Source: Physella acuta (taxonomy: Eukaryota > Mollusca > Gastropoda > Physidae). From it: 64,000 nucleotides of DNA. The position numbers and the translations under genes are program-made. Below are positions 13,630 through 25,999 of this stretch, one piece after another. The stretch spans positions 496,001 through 560,000 of the forward strand of contig NW_026732021.1 of NCBI RefSeq assembly GCF_028476545.1, written 5' to 3'. Every line of letters begins with the position of its first letter. Position 1 is the stretch's first letter. A model generated the notes under the pieces. The model worked only from the letters and a program-made list of their open reading frames with translations, had not been told where the DNA came from and did not search any database.

Positions 13630-13850
13630 TTGTTCAGCCTCACTCAGTGCTAAGGTGATCCTATGGGAGGTCAGACAACAATTCCAACAAGCCATCCCCG
13701 AGTCCACTCAGCTCTAATGGGTACCTAACTCGGCATATGGGTGGCTGTGCACAGAACTGTCCACACTACCCCTCTATATGCCAAACCCACTGTAACCGGT
13801 GAACTCTACTTCCTTTGCCCTACATGCCAGTAGAAGAGCGTGATATAGAC
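13630..13850 (+). mobile_element. SINE fragment with conserved core
   Basis: This stretch shares the core word tccactcagctctaatgggt plus acctaactc with a second copy in the receptor gene near 54,790. It then has a diverged tail containing actctacttcctttgcc, which corresponds to atctacttcatctgcc in the other copy. The tRNA-like head is not clear here, so this copy is probably old or truncated at its 5' end. Two independent copies with the same core support a dispersed SINE family; the exact family is not assigned. Confidence 0.6.
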
Positions 13851-13892
13851 TTTTTAAATGGATGACTGAGGTATCATAGCTTTTGTCAGCTA

Positions 13893-13982
13893 AATGGATC
13901 GAATAAATAAACGTAGACACATATTGAATAAACAAACGTAGACACATATTGAATAAACAAACGTAGACACATATTGAATACA
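13893..13982. repeat. 27-bp triplicate
   Basis: Three tandem copies of gaataaacaaacgtagacac plus atatt. Confidence 0.9.
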
Positions 13983-14590
13983 AAAATAGAACAGTTGGAG
14001 TGGACTGGATTAGAACCCACGACTACCCGCATCAAATGACTTATTTTTGTTCTATTCATAGAAGGTATCTATGATTGCTCAATGTTTTCATGTGCTCAAA
14101 TAGCTTCAGCTTAGGTCTATTAATTTTGGCGATAATATAGGCCTATTGTTTTAAAAGTAATTAGTAAACATTTGTAGGGAGCAACTATGTAATTAATAAC
14201 GAATAAAACCGTATTGACAAAGTCAATAAAGGCTATTTAAACGTGTCCGGTTGGTTGATCTAAACATCAAAACTAATGATAGTTCAGAGGATCGTTTGAA
14301 GGATAGTTATCGATCTAAATCTCTATTGAATTCTCTATTGAATTTATTGCTTTTATTAGCCCATAGAGCTCAATGTGTTTCTTTAAAGACAAAAAGACCC
14401 TTTGTCTTAAGTCACAAACTGTCTAAGATGACTAGACTGATATTTGCCTATTAACTGTTGTGTAATTGGCTTTATTGTGTAATGTTTTATTTTTTAGCTA
14501 GGGTAATCGAATGAAGTAGTGTAAAAAAATCAAAGCTTGCTTATTGGTGTAAAGAATAAATCTCTTATATCGTGTATAGCAAGTTTCTGG
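13983..14590. other. AT-rich spacer, no gene seen
   Basis: A box-B-like word (gggttctaatcc, minus strand, near 14,010) is present without a convincing box A. A 67-codon frame at 14,251-14,454 has no recognisable similarity. Confidence 0.4.
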
Positions 14591-15467
14591 TTAGTAGGAT
14601 AACAATGTTCCCTACCCTGGCTAGTTAGGATGATAACAATGTTCCCTACCCTGGTTAGGGTGATACCAATGTTCCCTACCCTGACTGGTTAGGGTGATAA
14701 CAATGTTCCCTACCCTGGTTAGGGTGATACCAATGTTCCCTACCCTGGCTAGTTAGGATGATAACAATGTTCCCTACCCTGGTTAGGGTGATACCAATGT
14801 TCCCTACCCTGACTGGTTAGGGTGATAACAATGTTCCCTACCCTGGTTAGGGTGATAACAATGTTCCCCACCCTGATTATGGTGATACCAATGTTCCCTA
14901 CCCTGACTGGTTAGGGTGATAACAATGTTCCCCACCCTGATTATGGTGATATCAATGTTCCCTACCCTGACTGGTTAGGGTGATAACAATGTTCCCTACC
15001 CTGATTATGGTGATACCAATGTTCCCTACCCTGACTGGTTAGAGTGATACCAATGTTCCCTACCCTGACTGGTTAGGGTGATAACAATGTTCCCTAGTTA
15101 GAGTGATACCAATGTTCCCTACCCTGGTTATGGTGATAACAATGTTCCCTAGTTAGGGTGATACCAAAGTTCCCTACCCTGACTGGTTATGGTGATAATA
15201 ATGTTCCCTACCCTGGTTAGGGTGATAACAATGTTCCCTACCATGACTGGTTATGGTGATACCAATGTTCCCTACCCTGGTTAGGGTGATACCAATGTTC
15301 CCTACCCTGTCTGGTTAGGATGATAACAATGTTCCCTAGTTAGAGTGATACCAATGTTCCCTACCCTGGTTAGGGTGATACCAATGTTCCCTACCCTGTC
15401 TGGTTAGGATGATACCAATGTTCCCTACCCTGGTTAGAGTGATACCAATGTTCCCTACCCTGACTCA
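14591..15467. repeat. 28-36-bp minisatellite (AATGTTCCCTACCCTG-type)
   Basis: About 28 copies of a unit with constant core gataacaatgttccctaccc followed by a variable tggttagggt or tgactggttagggt. The array ends immediately upstream of the GC-rich putative first exon. Confidence 0.95.
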
Positions 15468-15479
15468 ACGTCAGGTGAG

Positions 15480-15764
15480 ATGGTGCGCTCCAAGGTAGGC
15501 TCCGCCAACCCTGACCCACTCCCACCCACCTCTCCCGTTTGTGGGACCAGCTTCTGTGCGCCCGCCCTCCCGTCCCCCTCCCCCCGTGTCGCTGCGCGGA
15601 TCCCCTCCCATAGCACGGTGGAGGAAGTCGCGACGCCTGCCGGGATTTAGGCTAGCCCAGAAACCGGACTGTTGTGTAGTTGTGAGAAAGCTACGCGGGT
15701 GTGTGTGTGTATTCTATTTGACTGTGGACTGCTAGTCAACTGGAGTTAACGAGTTGAAAACACG
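15480..15764 (+). promoter_or_regulatory. Candidate promoter and non-coding first exon
   Basis: This block is GC- and CpG-rich in an AT-rich setting and ends in CACG|GTAAGT, a strong 5' splice site with the donor G at 15,765. No long open frame from an ATG is present, so if transcribed it would be a 5' UTR exon. It could belong to the receptor gene, whose first coding exon has a good acceptor just before 42,148 and therefore needs an upstream exon. MET genes are likewise known to have a non-coding exon 1 and a very large intron 1. The link across 26 kb is inference; another gene or no transcript at all remains possible. Confidence 0.35.
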
Positions 15765-17263
15765 GTAAGTTTGCCGGGGGTTTTCTTGCATGCACCACTC
15801 TACTTGATACCAGTAGGTCCACTTTAAACTCGATTGGCCTATCTGAAACTTGTGCAATTTTTTAAAATTCTTTAACTTTTGTCTTTAAACTCTACGTTAG
15901 TCGTTAGATTTAATTATCATTTAATCTAGAATCTAGATATCTAAAATCTAGAATCTTGTCAGTGCCCAATCACTAATCTCAGACTAATCCGAGTTATCAG
16001 TCTAATAAAATGACTAATGCCTAACTAAAGTCTAGTGCTGCTAGCTAATCACTGTTACTAGAATCTCGATCTAGATCTAGATTTAATTATCTAATAATCT
16101 AGTCTAGATCTAGAATCTAGTGAGATCTAGATCTAGTAGTTACTGCTAAACTCAACAGTAACAATTAATACACATACACCCACTGACCATCTTGCTTCTT
16201 CTAGTTTACCACTCAGTCGTATTTGTGATGTTCCCACTTAATCTTTAAATTGTGTTGATCTGCGATAAATCTACACAACACGATTGTTTAGACCTGTTTA
16301 TTAGAGAATCAACAGCCTATCGGCTAGTCCTATAACTATAATACTCATAGTAGGCCTTTACTATTAGGCCTATACTTATATAGTAGCGAGGCTCACTAAC
16401 TTTAAAGCGTCCTTGGTTGCTAACCAGAACATGGCTACCTCACCTGGGCCTACGATTGGGCAATTTTTACTGCTTTGTTCGAGAGACCACCTTAACATTA
16501 AGTTTAAAAATAATTATCACGCGAAAAATGGCGTTTTTTTCGCGTATTTTAAGCTATCTGAAGATGACAAAGCTATTTTTGGCAGATTTTTTTTTTAAAA
16601 ATTTGCTTCCGACCATGGAGGTCAAGCGGAAACATGGGTATAGTTTGAGTTGTTTAAAAACTTTAAATAAAGGACTGTTACGTGTCTAAATGGCACTGTA
16701 AGGTAGAGTATTATTAGATTGATCGTTTAGTGAAAAAATATTGTAATTATTTTGAATCCATTTTAAGAAATCGGCAGCCAAAAAAGGTCACTGAAAGCAC
16801 GTAATTTTTTATTGTGACGTCATCGCTATTGTTACGGAAGCTGTACAGTAGTATTCTCTCGCTGCTTATATATTATATAATTGTATTCTTTTCACTTGAC
16901 ACTCTTTTTCAGCTTATTTTGCTAGCGTAATTAGACTAATTAAGCCTAATTATGGATATTTCACCTGGCTTTTGGATTATACTAAGACTCTAAAAGCCCT
17001 TAGCCTTAAACCACAACGATCTGTTTGTTTGTTTTTTTTTAAATTTTGTGTTGATCCCTGGGGAATTTGTAGTGAGCGTTGGTCTTTGTGTGCTTATTTA
17101 GGCCTAATTATTTGTTTTCAAATTTGTTATAGCTTAATTAATTTGTCTTAATTCTTATTGATTTCATAAATTTTAATTAGGTTAATTATAATATTATTTT
17201 CACTGGTCTTCGTTGATACATTTATTAGGCTTAGTAATGTTTATATTATATAAATATATTTAT
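15765..17263. other. AT-rich unique DNA, probable intron
   Basis: Dense ctagat and tctagatctaga words occur at 15,905-16,140 and AT-rich sequence follows. Overlapping 61- and 90-codon frames near 16,413-16,689 are unsupported. Confidence 0.4.
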
Positions 17264-17511
17264 CAGGGGCGTAGCGAGGGGGCGGGGGTGCGGACCGCAC
17301 CGGGTGACACCATTTAGGGGGGGGGTGACACCAAGGCAAAAAATAGCAAAATATATAGAGAAAAACTTGAGGGGGGATGCAAATCGAAAGTTTGAGGGGG
17401 GGGGGTGCTAATCGAAAATTTGTCCCCGGGAAGGGTCGCTACGCCTCTGGGGGGGGGGGGTGACACCATTAAGTGCCGCACCGGGTGACACCCGACCTCG
17501 CTACGCCACTG
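17264..17511 (-). mobile_element. hAT-type MITE with perfect 8-bp target duplication
   Basis: The ends are CAGGGGCGTAGCGAGG and its inverted partner CCTCGCTACGCCACTG. Both sides are flanked by the identical octamer ATATTTAT (17,256-17,263 and 17,512-17,519). CAG-ended terminal inverted repeats with an 8-bp target duplication are the hallmark of hAT elements. The element is 248 bp, with no transposase frame and long G-runs inside. It is in reverse orientation relative to the copy at 45,347 and carries an internal cctctgggg junction that looks like the end of a second related MITE. Confidence 0.9.
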
Positions 17512-17519
17512 ATATTTAT

Positions 17520-19833
17520 ATATTTTATTATATATTATTAAGATTTTAGAGGCCTGATAAATTAAATGATTTTAGCGTTGAGTCTAGGTTTACATTACTA
17601 ATTAGTACTTAGTAAACCAAGTACGCATGGACTAGGACATGTGTGTGCTGTGCCGGCGGCGTTGTGGCGGGCGATGCCTCTCGCGCTGACAAACCAGCGC
17701 GAGCGAGCGAGTCGTGTGTCACACTTGGCCTGTGTCGACGTTTGGAATGCATAGGCATAGGCCTAATTCTCGCTCTCGGGTGATTAATTTTTATGCGCTG
17801 ACATTTGAAAAATCAAATAGACACACATCTTAATTAAATACATTTAATTTGAACTTTATATTAATCTAGACCTATAATACTAATTAGGGCCTATAACTTG
17901 GGATAACAAAGTACTTGGACTAGATTTAGCGCATGCGCACACTGTGCTGTGAGTTTTCTCTCGCTGGTTGACAAAAGAACGCAGGCGGGCTAGCGATGTT
18001 TGTAATTTGCATATATCTTCGCTCACAGGCGATCATTTTAATGCGATTGGCCTCTTTTTATTTTATAGGCCTAATTAATTGTATTTGATAGGCTAACTTT
18101 TCTGGTTGACAAAACTAAGCGAGCGAGATGTCTGTCACGCGCACTGCCCGTGACGCTGTTTAGAATGTATTTCTCGCTAACTTGATGAATTTGAATGCTA
18201 TTGCAGTGTTTTTTAAAATAAATCAAATACTTACAAATCTTTACATTTTAAACTGAGCATAGACAAAACTTTGTAAATAACACACCTGTCCCAAGTGAAG
18301 TGAGAGAAGAGGGTTAGATTAATTTTACAATGACATCGCTATATTTTATGAATTGCCCTAATTAAGCATTGCTAAAACACTTACACTAGTTAATAAAACA
18401 TGCATGTGATTGAATATCTTTAAAAAGATTAGATCTATACTAACTATATATTCTTGAACATGTTGTTCATTAATTTGAATTTAGTTTTCCTTTTTAAACA
18501 CCCTTCCATTTAAAAAAAAATTAAACAAAAATATTTAAAAATTCTAGATCTAATTCCATTATGTGATTTTTTATTCTGACGAAGACAGTGTCCATACGAA
18601 TAGAAATGTGGTAATAAAATCAAATGTACTGTGCATATTCTGCTAAAATCAAATCAGCTGCAAGGTCAAACCTGCAGAGTTCGTCTCTTCAGAAAAGTAA
18701 TGGCGATCTGGTTGTCACGGATTATTTGGCTTGCAATGCTTGGAGTGGCCAATTAATAAAAATCAGTAATTAAGCTCCAAATGAGTTTATTTTCAACAAA
18801 TTAAGTATTTGATTGATTAGAGATTGATCTCTAGTTTCCATTGGTAATGTTTAAATCGAAAAATAACGAAATTTAAAATTAGTGAGTATCTCTATTATAT
18901 AGACCTCTTAGTAATACTATTACTAGAATTGGGCCTCCTAAGCTTTTGTTGTCAGTTTTCTCACTTTGAACACTTTACTTAGTGTGTATGTAGGCCTATA
19001 GTATAGTTACTAGATCTCTAATAGTTAGGTCTATAGGCCTAAATACTTACAATAGGGCCTAGTTATGGTAAATATTAATAATAATATTATATAATAAATT
19101 ATATTATAGATGATCTCTCCTCCCCCATAATCAACACACTGGGGTTGGATTCTCCCTAACCTAAAGCACAATGAACTTTACCCTTTTAAAATTTAAATGA
19201 TCTCCCTTGTCTCACGGGTAGCGCTTGAAAGAGTCGGATGGAAATTGGACGTGTCTAGGTCTAAATCATTGTTTCTTCCAGACTTTTTTCTCTGGGGGGA
19301 CGGGACACTGTTAAAAGTATATATTTTCTATAATAAATTCCGGAGCCCCCCCCCCGTCCATGAGATGCCTGGAAGAAATGGAAGAAACGCATCTAAATGT
19401 TCTTTGATAAAGTGTGTAACGCTACTGGTACTAGATCTAGTCTACTTGTATTCAAACATTTGGGTTTTAATTTCACAGGGTTTATTTTCAAAAGGGTGTA
19501 GGCTACTTTAAAGCCTTTTTGACATTTCTTTTAAAGAGCTAGTGTAGTTGTTAGAGTATATATCTATTGAGACTATTGTATATTAAACAGGCATTTATAG
19601 CTAGACAGGCAATACTACACGCTGTCTTATAGTGTTATTAACTCTAACGTAAGAGAGGCTCTTTCCCCCCATCCCCCCCCCCCCCCCAAACCTCGCGCGC
19701 CTTCCACCACATACCAAGTTGAAGGTTTAATTCAGCGGGTGATGAACTGTTTTCTTTGATCTGGGTTATGTGGGTCATTGTATCATCTTCATGGGCCTGG
19801 GTGCTCCACTCCCCCATTCGTTACCCTGTGCTG
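17520..19833. other. AT-rich unique DNA with three decayed CG-rich modules
   Basis: Most of this is AT-rich. Between about 17,610 and 18,200 are three diverged copies of a module containing ctcgc, a gacaaa word, gcgagcgag-like words, gtcac and a ttggaatgcat-like word. A 104-codon frame at 19,197-19,511 has no recognisable similarity. C17 lies near 19,671. Confidence 0.45.
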
Positions 19834-20118
19834 TGGTCTAGTAGGCCGTCTATCACTATGGTCTAGTAAGCCGTTTATCGCTATGGTCTAGTTGGCCGTC
19901 CATCACTATCGTCTAGTAGGCCGTCCATCTCTATGGTCTAGTGGGCCGTCTATCGCTATGGTCTAGTTGGCCGTCTATCACTATGGTCTAGTTGGCCGTC
20001 TATCACTATGGTCTAGTAGGCCGTCTATCACAATCGTCCAGTAGGCCGTCTATCACTATGGTCTAGTAGGCCGTCTATCACTATCGTCTATTACTATGGT
20101 CTAGTAGCCGTCCATCCC
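19834..20118. repeat. 25-bp minisatellite
   Basis: About 11 copies of ggtctagtaggccgtctatc plus actat, with scattered point differences. Confidence 0.93.
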
Positions 20119-20389
20119 TCTCTTTGTTGCTTGTCGTAAAAATAAGCTGTACCTCGCCTATACGATCTACATAATACCAAACTCACTGAAGTCGCCAGTT
20201 CTAGATTTGTATTACATTATTTTGAGATACATTTTAAACTAATTTGTTTAAGCAGCAGGAACATGTATGACATTTAATGTGATATGAATCTGCTTCATGT
20301 TAATTTGGTTACCGAATTTGAGTTGTGTGATTATATTTGAGTTATGTGGCAGTCTGTATTGAAGCTGTGTAACTCACTGTAGGTGTAAT

Positions 20390-20565
20390 TGCGTTGTGTG
20401 ACTGTAATTTCGAGATGTGTAGCTGTATACGAGTTGTGTATTTGAACTGTCTAAATGTGTATTTGAGCTGTGTGACTGTGTATTTGAACTGTTTGACTGT
20501 GTATTTAAGCTGTGTGACTGTATTTGAGCTGTGTGACTGTCTGTATTTGACCTGTGTGACTACCG
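20390..20565. repeat. Degenerate TGTGTGACTGT repeat
   Basis: About seven irregular copies of a word built on gtgtgactgtgtatttgagc. Frames on both strands are by-products. Confidence 0.8.
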
Positions 20566-20774
20566 AAGCACCTGTACACTCAATGTTGCTGCACGCGTGA
20601 AGCTGATTAATGCAGACAATAATTAGGTTGTTTCGGTGCTGTCTAGCCAAACACTTGGGACCGAGACTTTTTAAGGGCGAGCCTTTAAACCCCCCAGCTT
20701 TTCTTTAAACCCCCCAGAAATGAATTATGATTATGTGATGCATCAACTTGTAAAAGTTTATTGTTTTTCAAGAA

Positions 20775-21480
20775 TGTTGATACCCTCTCGTGGTGTGTTG
20801 ATACCATCTCGTAGTATGTTGTCCTCTCGTGGTGTGTTGATACCCGCTCGTGGTGTGTTTATTCCCTCTCGTCGTGGTGTGTTGACACCTTCTCGTGGTG
20901 TGTTGATACCCTCTCGTGGTGTGTTGATACCCTCTCGTGGTGTGTTCATCCCTCTTGTGGTGTGCTGATGCCCTCTCGTGGTGTGTTGATACCCTCTCGT
21001 GGTGTGTTCATCCCTCTTGTGGTGTGCTGATGCCCTCTCGTGGTGTGCTGATACCTTCTCGTGGTGTGCTGATACCCTCTCGTGGTGTGCTGATACCTTC
21101 TCGTGGTGTGCTGATGCTCTCTCGAGGTGTGTTCATCCCTCTCGTGGTATGTTGATCCCTCTCGTGGTGTGTTTATTCCCTCTCGTCGTGGTGTGTTGAC
21201 ACCTTCTCGTGGTGTGTTGATACCCTCTCGTGGTGTGTTGATACCCTCTCGTGGTGTGTTCATCCCTCTTGTGGTGTGCTGATGCCCTCTCGTGGTGTGT
21301 TGATACCCTCTCGTGGTGTGTTCATCCCTCTTGTGGTGTGCTGATGCCCTCTCGTGGTGTGCTGATACCTTCTCGTGGTGTGCTGATACCCTCTCGTGGT
21401 GTGCTGATACCTTCTCGTGGTGTGCTGATGCTCTCTCGAGGTGTGTTCATCCCTCTCGTGGTATGTTGATCCCTCTCGCT
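20775..21480. repeat. 21-bp minisatellite with 314-bp higher-order duplication
   Basis: The unit is tgtgttgataccctctcgtg plus g. A block starting at 20,937 and one starting at 21,251 encode the identical 72-codon frame, an exact 314-bp block duplication inside the array. Confidence 0.96.
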
Positions 21481-24149
21481 TAACCCTGAACTAGGCGAGT
21501 CACCGTGAGAATAAACCCCGGGGGCGACTGTTCTAGTGTATACGACCATGAAGCGCGAACAGTGGGTAAAATAAACAGCCAGCGGCCCGGGGCCCTCAGT
21601 GTTGGGCCAGCATTGAGTAGTCTGGGCGCCTTATAAATATAAATCCCCATGATTGTTTGGGTCAGGCCACCCCCACAATCCCCATGATTGTTCGGGTCAC
21701 CCCCACACATTTATCTAGCTGTAACACCGAGGTTTGCAGTAGGAAACACGAGAGCCCTTCGCTACCGACCGTTGGTAATTGTTTGTGAACTGGCTGCGGC
21801 GCCCCCCGTACGGGCGTGACTCACCCAGTCCAGTCACGGTATTGATCCGGTGACGCCGGGGTGTTAAATCTTCCCCCATCTGTATGAGTGGTTCACACGG
21901 CCCGGCCAATTTAGGACAACTTTTAGGGCAACATGCGCCCATTCGCCGTTCCTGGCAACATGCGCCCATTTCTTGTTGAGTGAAATCACTGAAATTATCG
22001 GGAAAAATAACATGCATCAGTACTAACTCTCTTGTTCATTTTCTGTTGTATTATCTGAAAATAAATTCTTTTTTTTTGGGTGAGTCCATATATTACTAGA
22101 CGCAGTATTTTTATTTATAATTCGACGAAAATAAATGATTCCATAAAACGTAGGCCTATAATTTAATTAGTAACGCGATATGAAGTTTATTTTAATTAAA
22201 AAAAATATTTTGGTTGGAATCTGCCTGAGCTGCAGTTATCGACCCTGTGGTTACGTTAAGGGGCGCTGGTGGTGTGACCTACTTTCTTGACTTGTTAAAT
22301 CTTAAGGAGCTCAACATTCGGAGCTGACCTCGCTGTTAGGAGCTTAACATTCGGAGCTGAGTACACTGTAAGGAGCTCATGACACAGTCTGGAGCTGACA
22401 AAGCTCTGGGACTAGACAGATACCCAATTAATTTAGATCTCAATTATTGTTTCTTTGAAACCTCTGTTGGCCTCTACTGGTAAACCTGACATCGTATTGT
22501 GTGTGTGCTCTTTGATGTGACTTATTGTACACACTTGTGTCAGGAATCTGGCAACTTGTTACATCTCACAGGTCACAAAAACTAACCTTTAACCTATGAG
22601 TTATTGCCCCCCCCCCCCCCCTCCCACTTCCATCCTTAACGTAATGACTTTAGTTCCTGCAGTCCAAGCTGATCGATCGAGTAAAAACACTTGGGGTTAC
22701 TCGTGTCTCACTGCACTCCACCCATGGGCACTACGACACTCTAGCTTACAACACCGTGACACTCTGGCCAAAGTCAAACGACACCCTAGCTTAAAACTGG
22801 CAGTCTGACACCACAACAACCATGGTGACCTGCCCATGACACCTTTTATTGAGATGACTTTTCATCTAACTCGGGGGGGGGGGGGGGGGGGAAAGGGGGC
22901 TTGGTTTTTGTAACACCTTGATATTGTTTGACTAGACAAATACTGCCCTGTCAGTTTAGTTTTGTGGTCAGTCGCGAAGGATTGATAGTACCCTTATTTA
23001 ACAATATATAGAGCAGCAGATTAGCCTAATGTAACAATATGGGGGCAGAGCAGATTAGCATAATGTAACAATATTTGGGGGGGGGGGGCAGCAGATTTGC
23101 CTAATTTAACATTGAAGAGGACAGCAGGTTTATGAGTAGCCTAATAAACCTTAAAACTAATAATACTTCTTCTAAACGCTTTCAGTCACCCTAATATCCT
23201 TCAACCATTTGCAACCATTTGGTTTTGATAAAGGCGCTAGATCTAATGGGTCGTATGTTAACTTCGCTCACCAATGATTTGATGATGGTGCTAGACCTAA
23301 TGGAAACCATTGATAACAACAACCCACCATTTCCACCATGTAAAACCAACATTCAGTAGTCCGTATCTGATTTCGGTGCAGTTGAATTGATCTCAGCCGA
23401 TTGTCATTAATCTACCCAGTACTTGTCCCAACATGGCTAATAGAAATTCCTCTCAGGCGATTTATCCTTGTCTTGTCGAGGGTGCTACAGCTACACACAT
23501 TTTTTTTTTTACATCACCCGAGTTTGTCGTCTGCTCGTGTATCCCCGCCCCGACCGCGAGTAACGTACACGTCTGTGTTTGAATGCGCCCTCGCCTGAGC
23601 TGAAAACAGCCTTTGTGCCGAAGCAACTTGGTGTTTGTCGACGGCTGGTACACATTGTGTCTATATCGTGTTAGGCTAACTTTACTGCGTGTATCTGTAA
23701 AAATAGAAAAAAATTAAAAAAACTCCGCAAGCCTAGGGAATGGTCAGGTGCGCCGCTTTAGTTTTTGAAGTTCACAATTTTTTCGGCGATGTTCGTAAAT
23801 TTGAATACGGCACATTCTCGCGATGCGACGCGACGTTTTTGGGTCAGGTTCTTGCAGTCGCGGAGTTTAATTGTACCACCCACTGAAGAGTTCCCCGGTA
23901 TCAATGGTTTGCCGGGCAGATGAGTGTTTGTACCCCGCTGGGTATTGTATCTAGCATGTCTATGTTATGGCGGGGGGAGGGGGGCACGTGACCGTTTATT
24001 TTTGCCTGCCTTCATTTACATTTCTTTGTCCTTGAAAATATCTCCCCCGGGCTATTTTATCAAAGAATATGTTTTTTTTAGTCTTTTAAAATTCTTTACC
24101 ACTGCAAAAATACTCCGTTAAGTTAGCAATGTCTGTGTAGGTTTAAATC
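21481..24149. other. Mixed unique sequence, no gene seen
   Basis: CpG-containing stretches occur near 21,780-21,900 and 23,500-23,880. There is a G-run of about 20 near 22,866, a C-run near 22,607 and a locally duplicated caacatgcgcccatt word near 21,930-21,970. Short frames such as 21,715-22,017 (-) show no family resemblance. The CG-bearing stretch at 23,500-23,880 might be regulatory, but nothing else supports this. Confidence 0.4.
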
Positions 24150-25065
24150 ACGGCTATACTGTGTCGTGTGTAGGACATCACTGCTATACTGTGTCGTGTG
24201 TAGGACATCACGGCTATACTGTGTCGTGTGTAGGACATCACGGCTATACTGTGTCGTGTGTAGGACATCACGGCTATACCGTGTCGTGTGTAGGACATCA
24301 CGGTGTCGTGTGTAGGACATCACGGCTATACTGTGTCGTGTGTAGGACATCACGGCTATACTGTGTCGTGTGTAGGACATCACGGTGCCGTGTGTAGGAC
24401 ATCACGGCTATACCGTGTCGTGTGTAGGACATCACGGCTATACTGTGTCGTGTGTAGGACATCACGGCTATACTGTGTCGTGTGTAGGACATCACGGTGT
24501 CGTGTGTAGGACATCACGGCTATACTGTGTCGTGTGTAGGACATCACGGCTATACTGTGTCGTGTGTAGGACATCACGGTGTCGTGTGTAGGACATCACG
24601 GCTATACTGTGTCGTGTGTAGGACATCACGGCTATACTATGTCGTGTGTAGGACATCACGGCTATACCGTGACGTGTGTAGGACATCACGGCTATACTGT
24701 GTCGTGTGTAGGACATCACGGCTATACTGTGTCGTGTGTAGGACATCACGGCTATACTGTGTCGTGTGTAGGACATCACGGCTATACTGTGTCGTGTGTA
24801 GGATATCACGGCTATACTGTGCCGTGTGTAGGACATCACGGCTATACTGTGCCGTGTGTAGGACATCACGGTGCCGTGTGTGGGACATCACGGCTATACT
24901 GTGTCGTGTGTAGGACATCACGGCTATACTGTGCCGTGTGTAGGACATCACGGCTATACTGTGCCGTGTGTAGGACATCACGGTGCCGTGTGTGGGACAT
25001 CACGGCTATACCAAATTCCTGTGTATGAAATCACGGCTACAATGTGTTTAGGGCATCACGGCTAG
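24150..25065. repeat. 30/22-bp dimorphic minisatellite
   Basis: About 33 copies of gtcgtgtgtaggacatcacg followed by gctatactgt (30 bp), or of a 22-bp form lacking 8 bp of that tail. Open frames on both strands reflect the repeat. The 22/30 length pair matches that of the unrelated array at 8,128-10,100. Confidence 0.96.
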
Positions 25066-25079
25066 ACATGTAAAAAGCT

Positions 25080-25345
25080 GTGTTATATGAAGGAGGCCTT
25101 GTGTGGTAGAACCTACTTGTTATACAACTAGGGCCTACTTGTTATACACGTAGAGCCTACTTGTTATACACCTTGAACCTACTTGTTATGCTTGTTTTAC
25201 ACCTAGGGCCTACTTGTTTTACACTTAGGACCTTCTTGCTTTACACCTAGGGCCTACTTGTTATACACCTTGAACCTACTCGTTTTACACCTAAAACCTA
25301 CTTGTTATACTTGTTTTACATCTAGAGCCTACTTTTTATACACCT
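25080..25345. repeat. About 24-bp minisatellite (CTACTTGTTATACACC-type)
   Basis: About ten diverged copies of cctacttgttatacacctag. Confidence 0.9.
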
Positions 25346-25369
25346 TGTAACACCCCAATGTTCCCATTC

Positions 25370-25665
25370 TAGTTTGCCTATATTCCCAGATATATTCTCA
25401 TCTAGCTATCCCATATCCCCACCTAACTATTCCATATTCCCATCTAGCTATCCCATATCCCCATCTAGCTATCCCATATCCCCATCTAGCTATCCCATAT
25501 CCCCATCTAGCTATCCTATCCTATATCCCCATCTAGCTATCCCATATACCCATCTAGCTATCCCATATCCCCAGCTAGCTATCCCATATACCCATCTAGC
25601 TATCCCATATCCCCATCTAGCTATCCCATATCCCCAGCTAGCTATCCCATATCCCCAGCTATTAA
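25370..25665. repeat. 21-bp minisatellite (CTAGCTATCCCATAT-type)
   Basis: About 14 copies of ccccatctagctatcccata plus t, with small length variants. Confidence 0.94.
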
Positions 25666-25999
25666 TCACAAGACGCAAGCGCGGCCGTCAAAGGGGTGCT
25701 GGCAGTCAGCGGCCCAGCATTAGCCTGGCTTTGCGACAAAGGTACTACAACTTCCCCCAGTGGCTCGGGGTTTTATGATCTCACGGGTCCGACGGAAACA
25801 TTTAGAAACCGTTCTCTTGCCTGCCGGTGTCTCTACAAAGAAAAATTGATTTATGCAGGAGTTTGTTCCCCTGCTACCTGCACTGAGGGCTGGAACAATA
25901 TGAACGCTGCTCAAATCTGGTTTTATTTCATACGTGGTCGCAGAATTGAACTTTCACACGACCCTGTAGACGTGTAGCTGGTTGAAAGTATGGGCGAGA
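25666..25999. other. Unique spacer with an unsupported 93-codon frame
   Basis: A frame ending at 25,977 has ordinary amino-acid composition but starts at GTG, resembles no family I know and has no visible promoter or splice context. I do not call it a gene. Confidence 0.3.

Noticed and set aside
14591-15467. TTAGGG-containing repeats as an interstitial telomere
   Set aside because: TTAGGG occurs only once within a 28-36-bp unit and is never in tandem with itself.
25696-25977. 93-codon frame with normal amino-acid composition
   Set aside because: It begins at GTG, resembles no known protein, and has no splice or promoter context; the length is compatible with chance.
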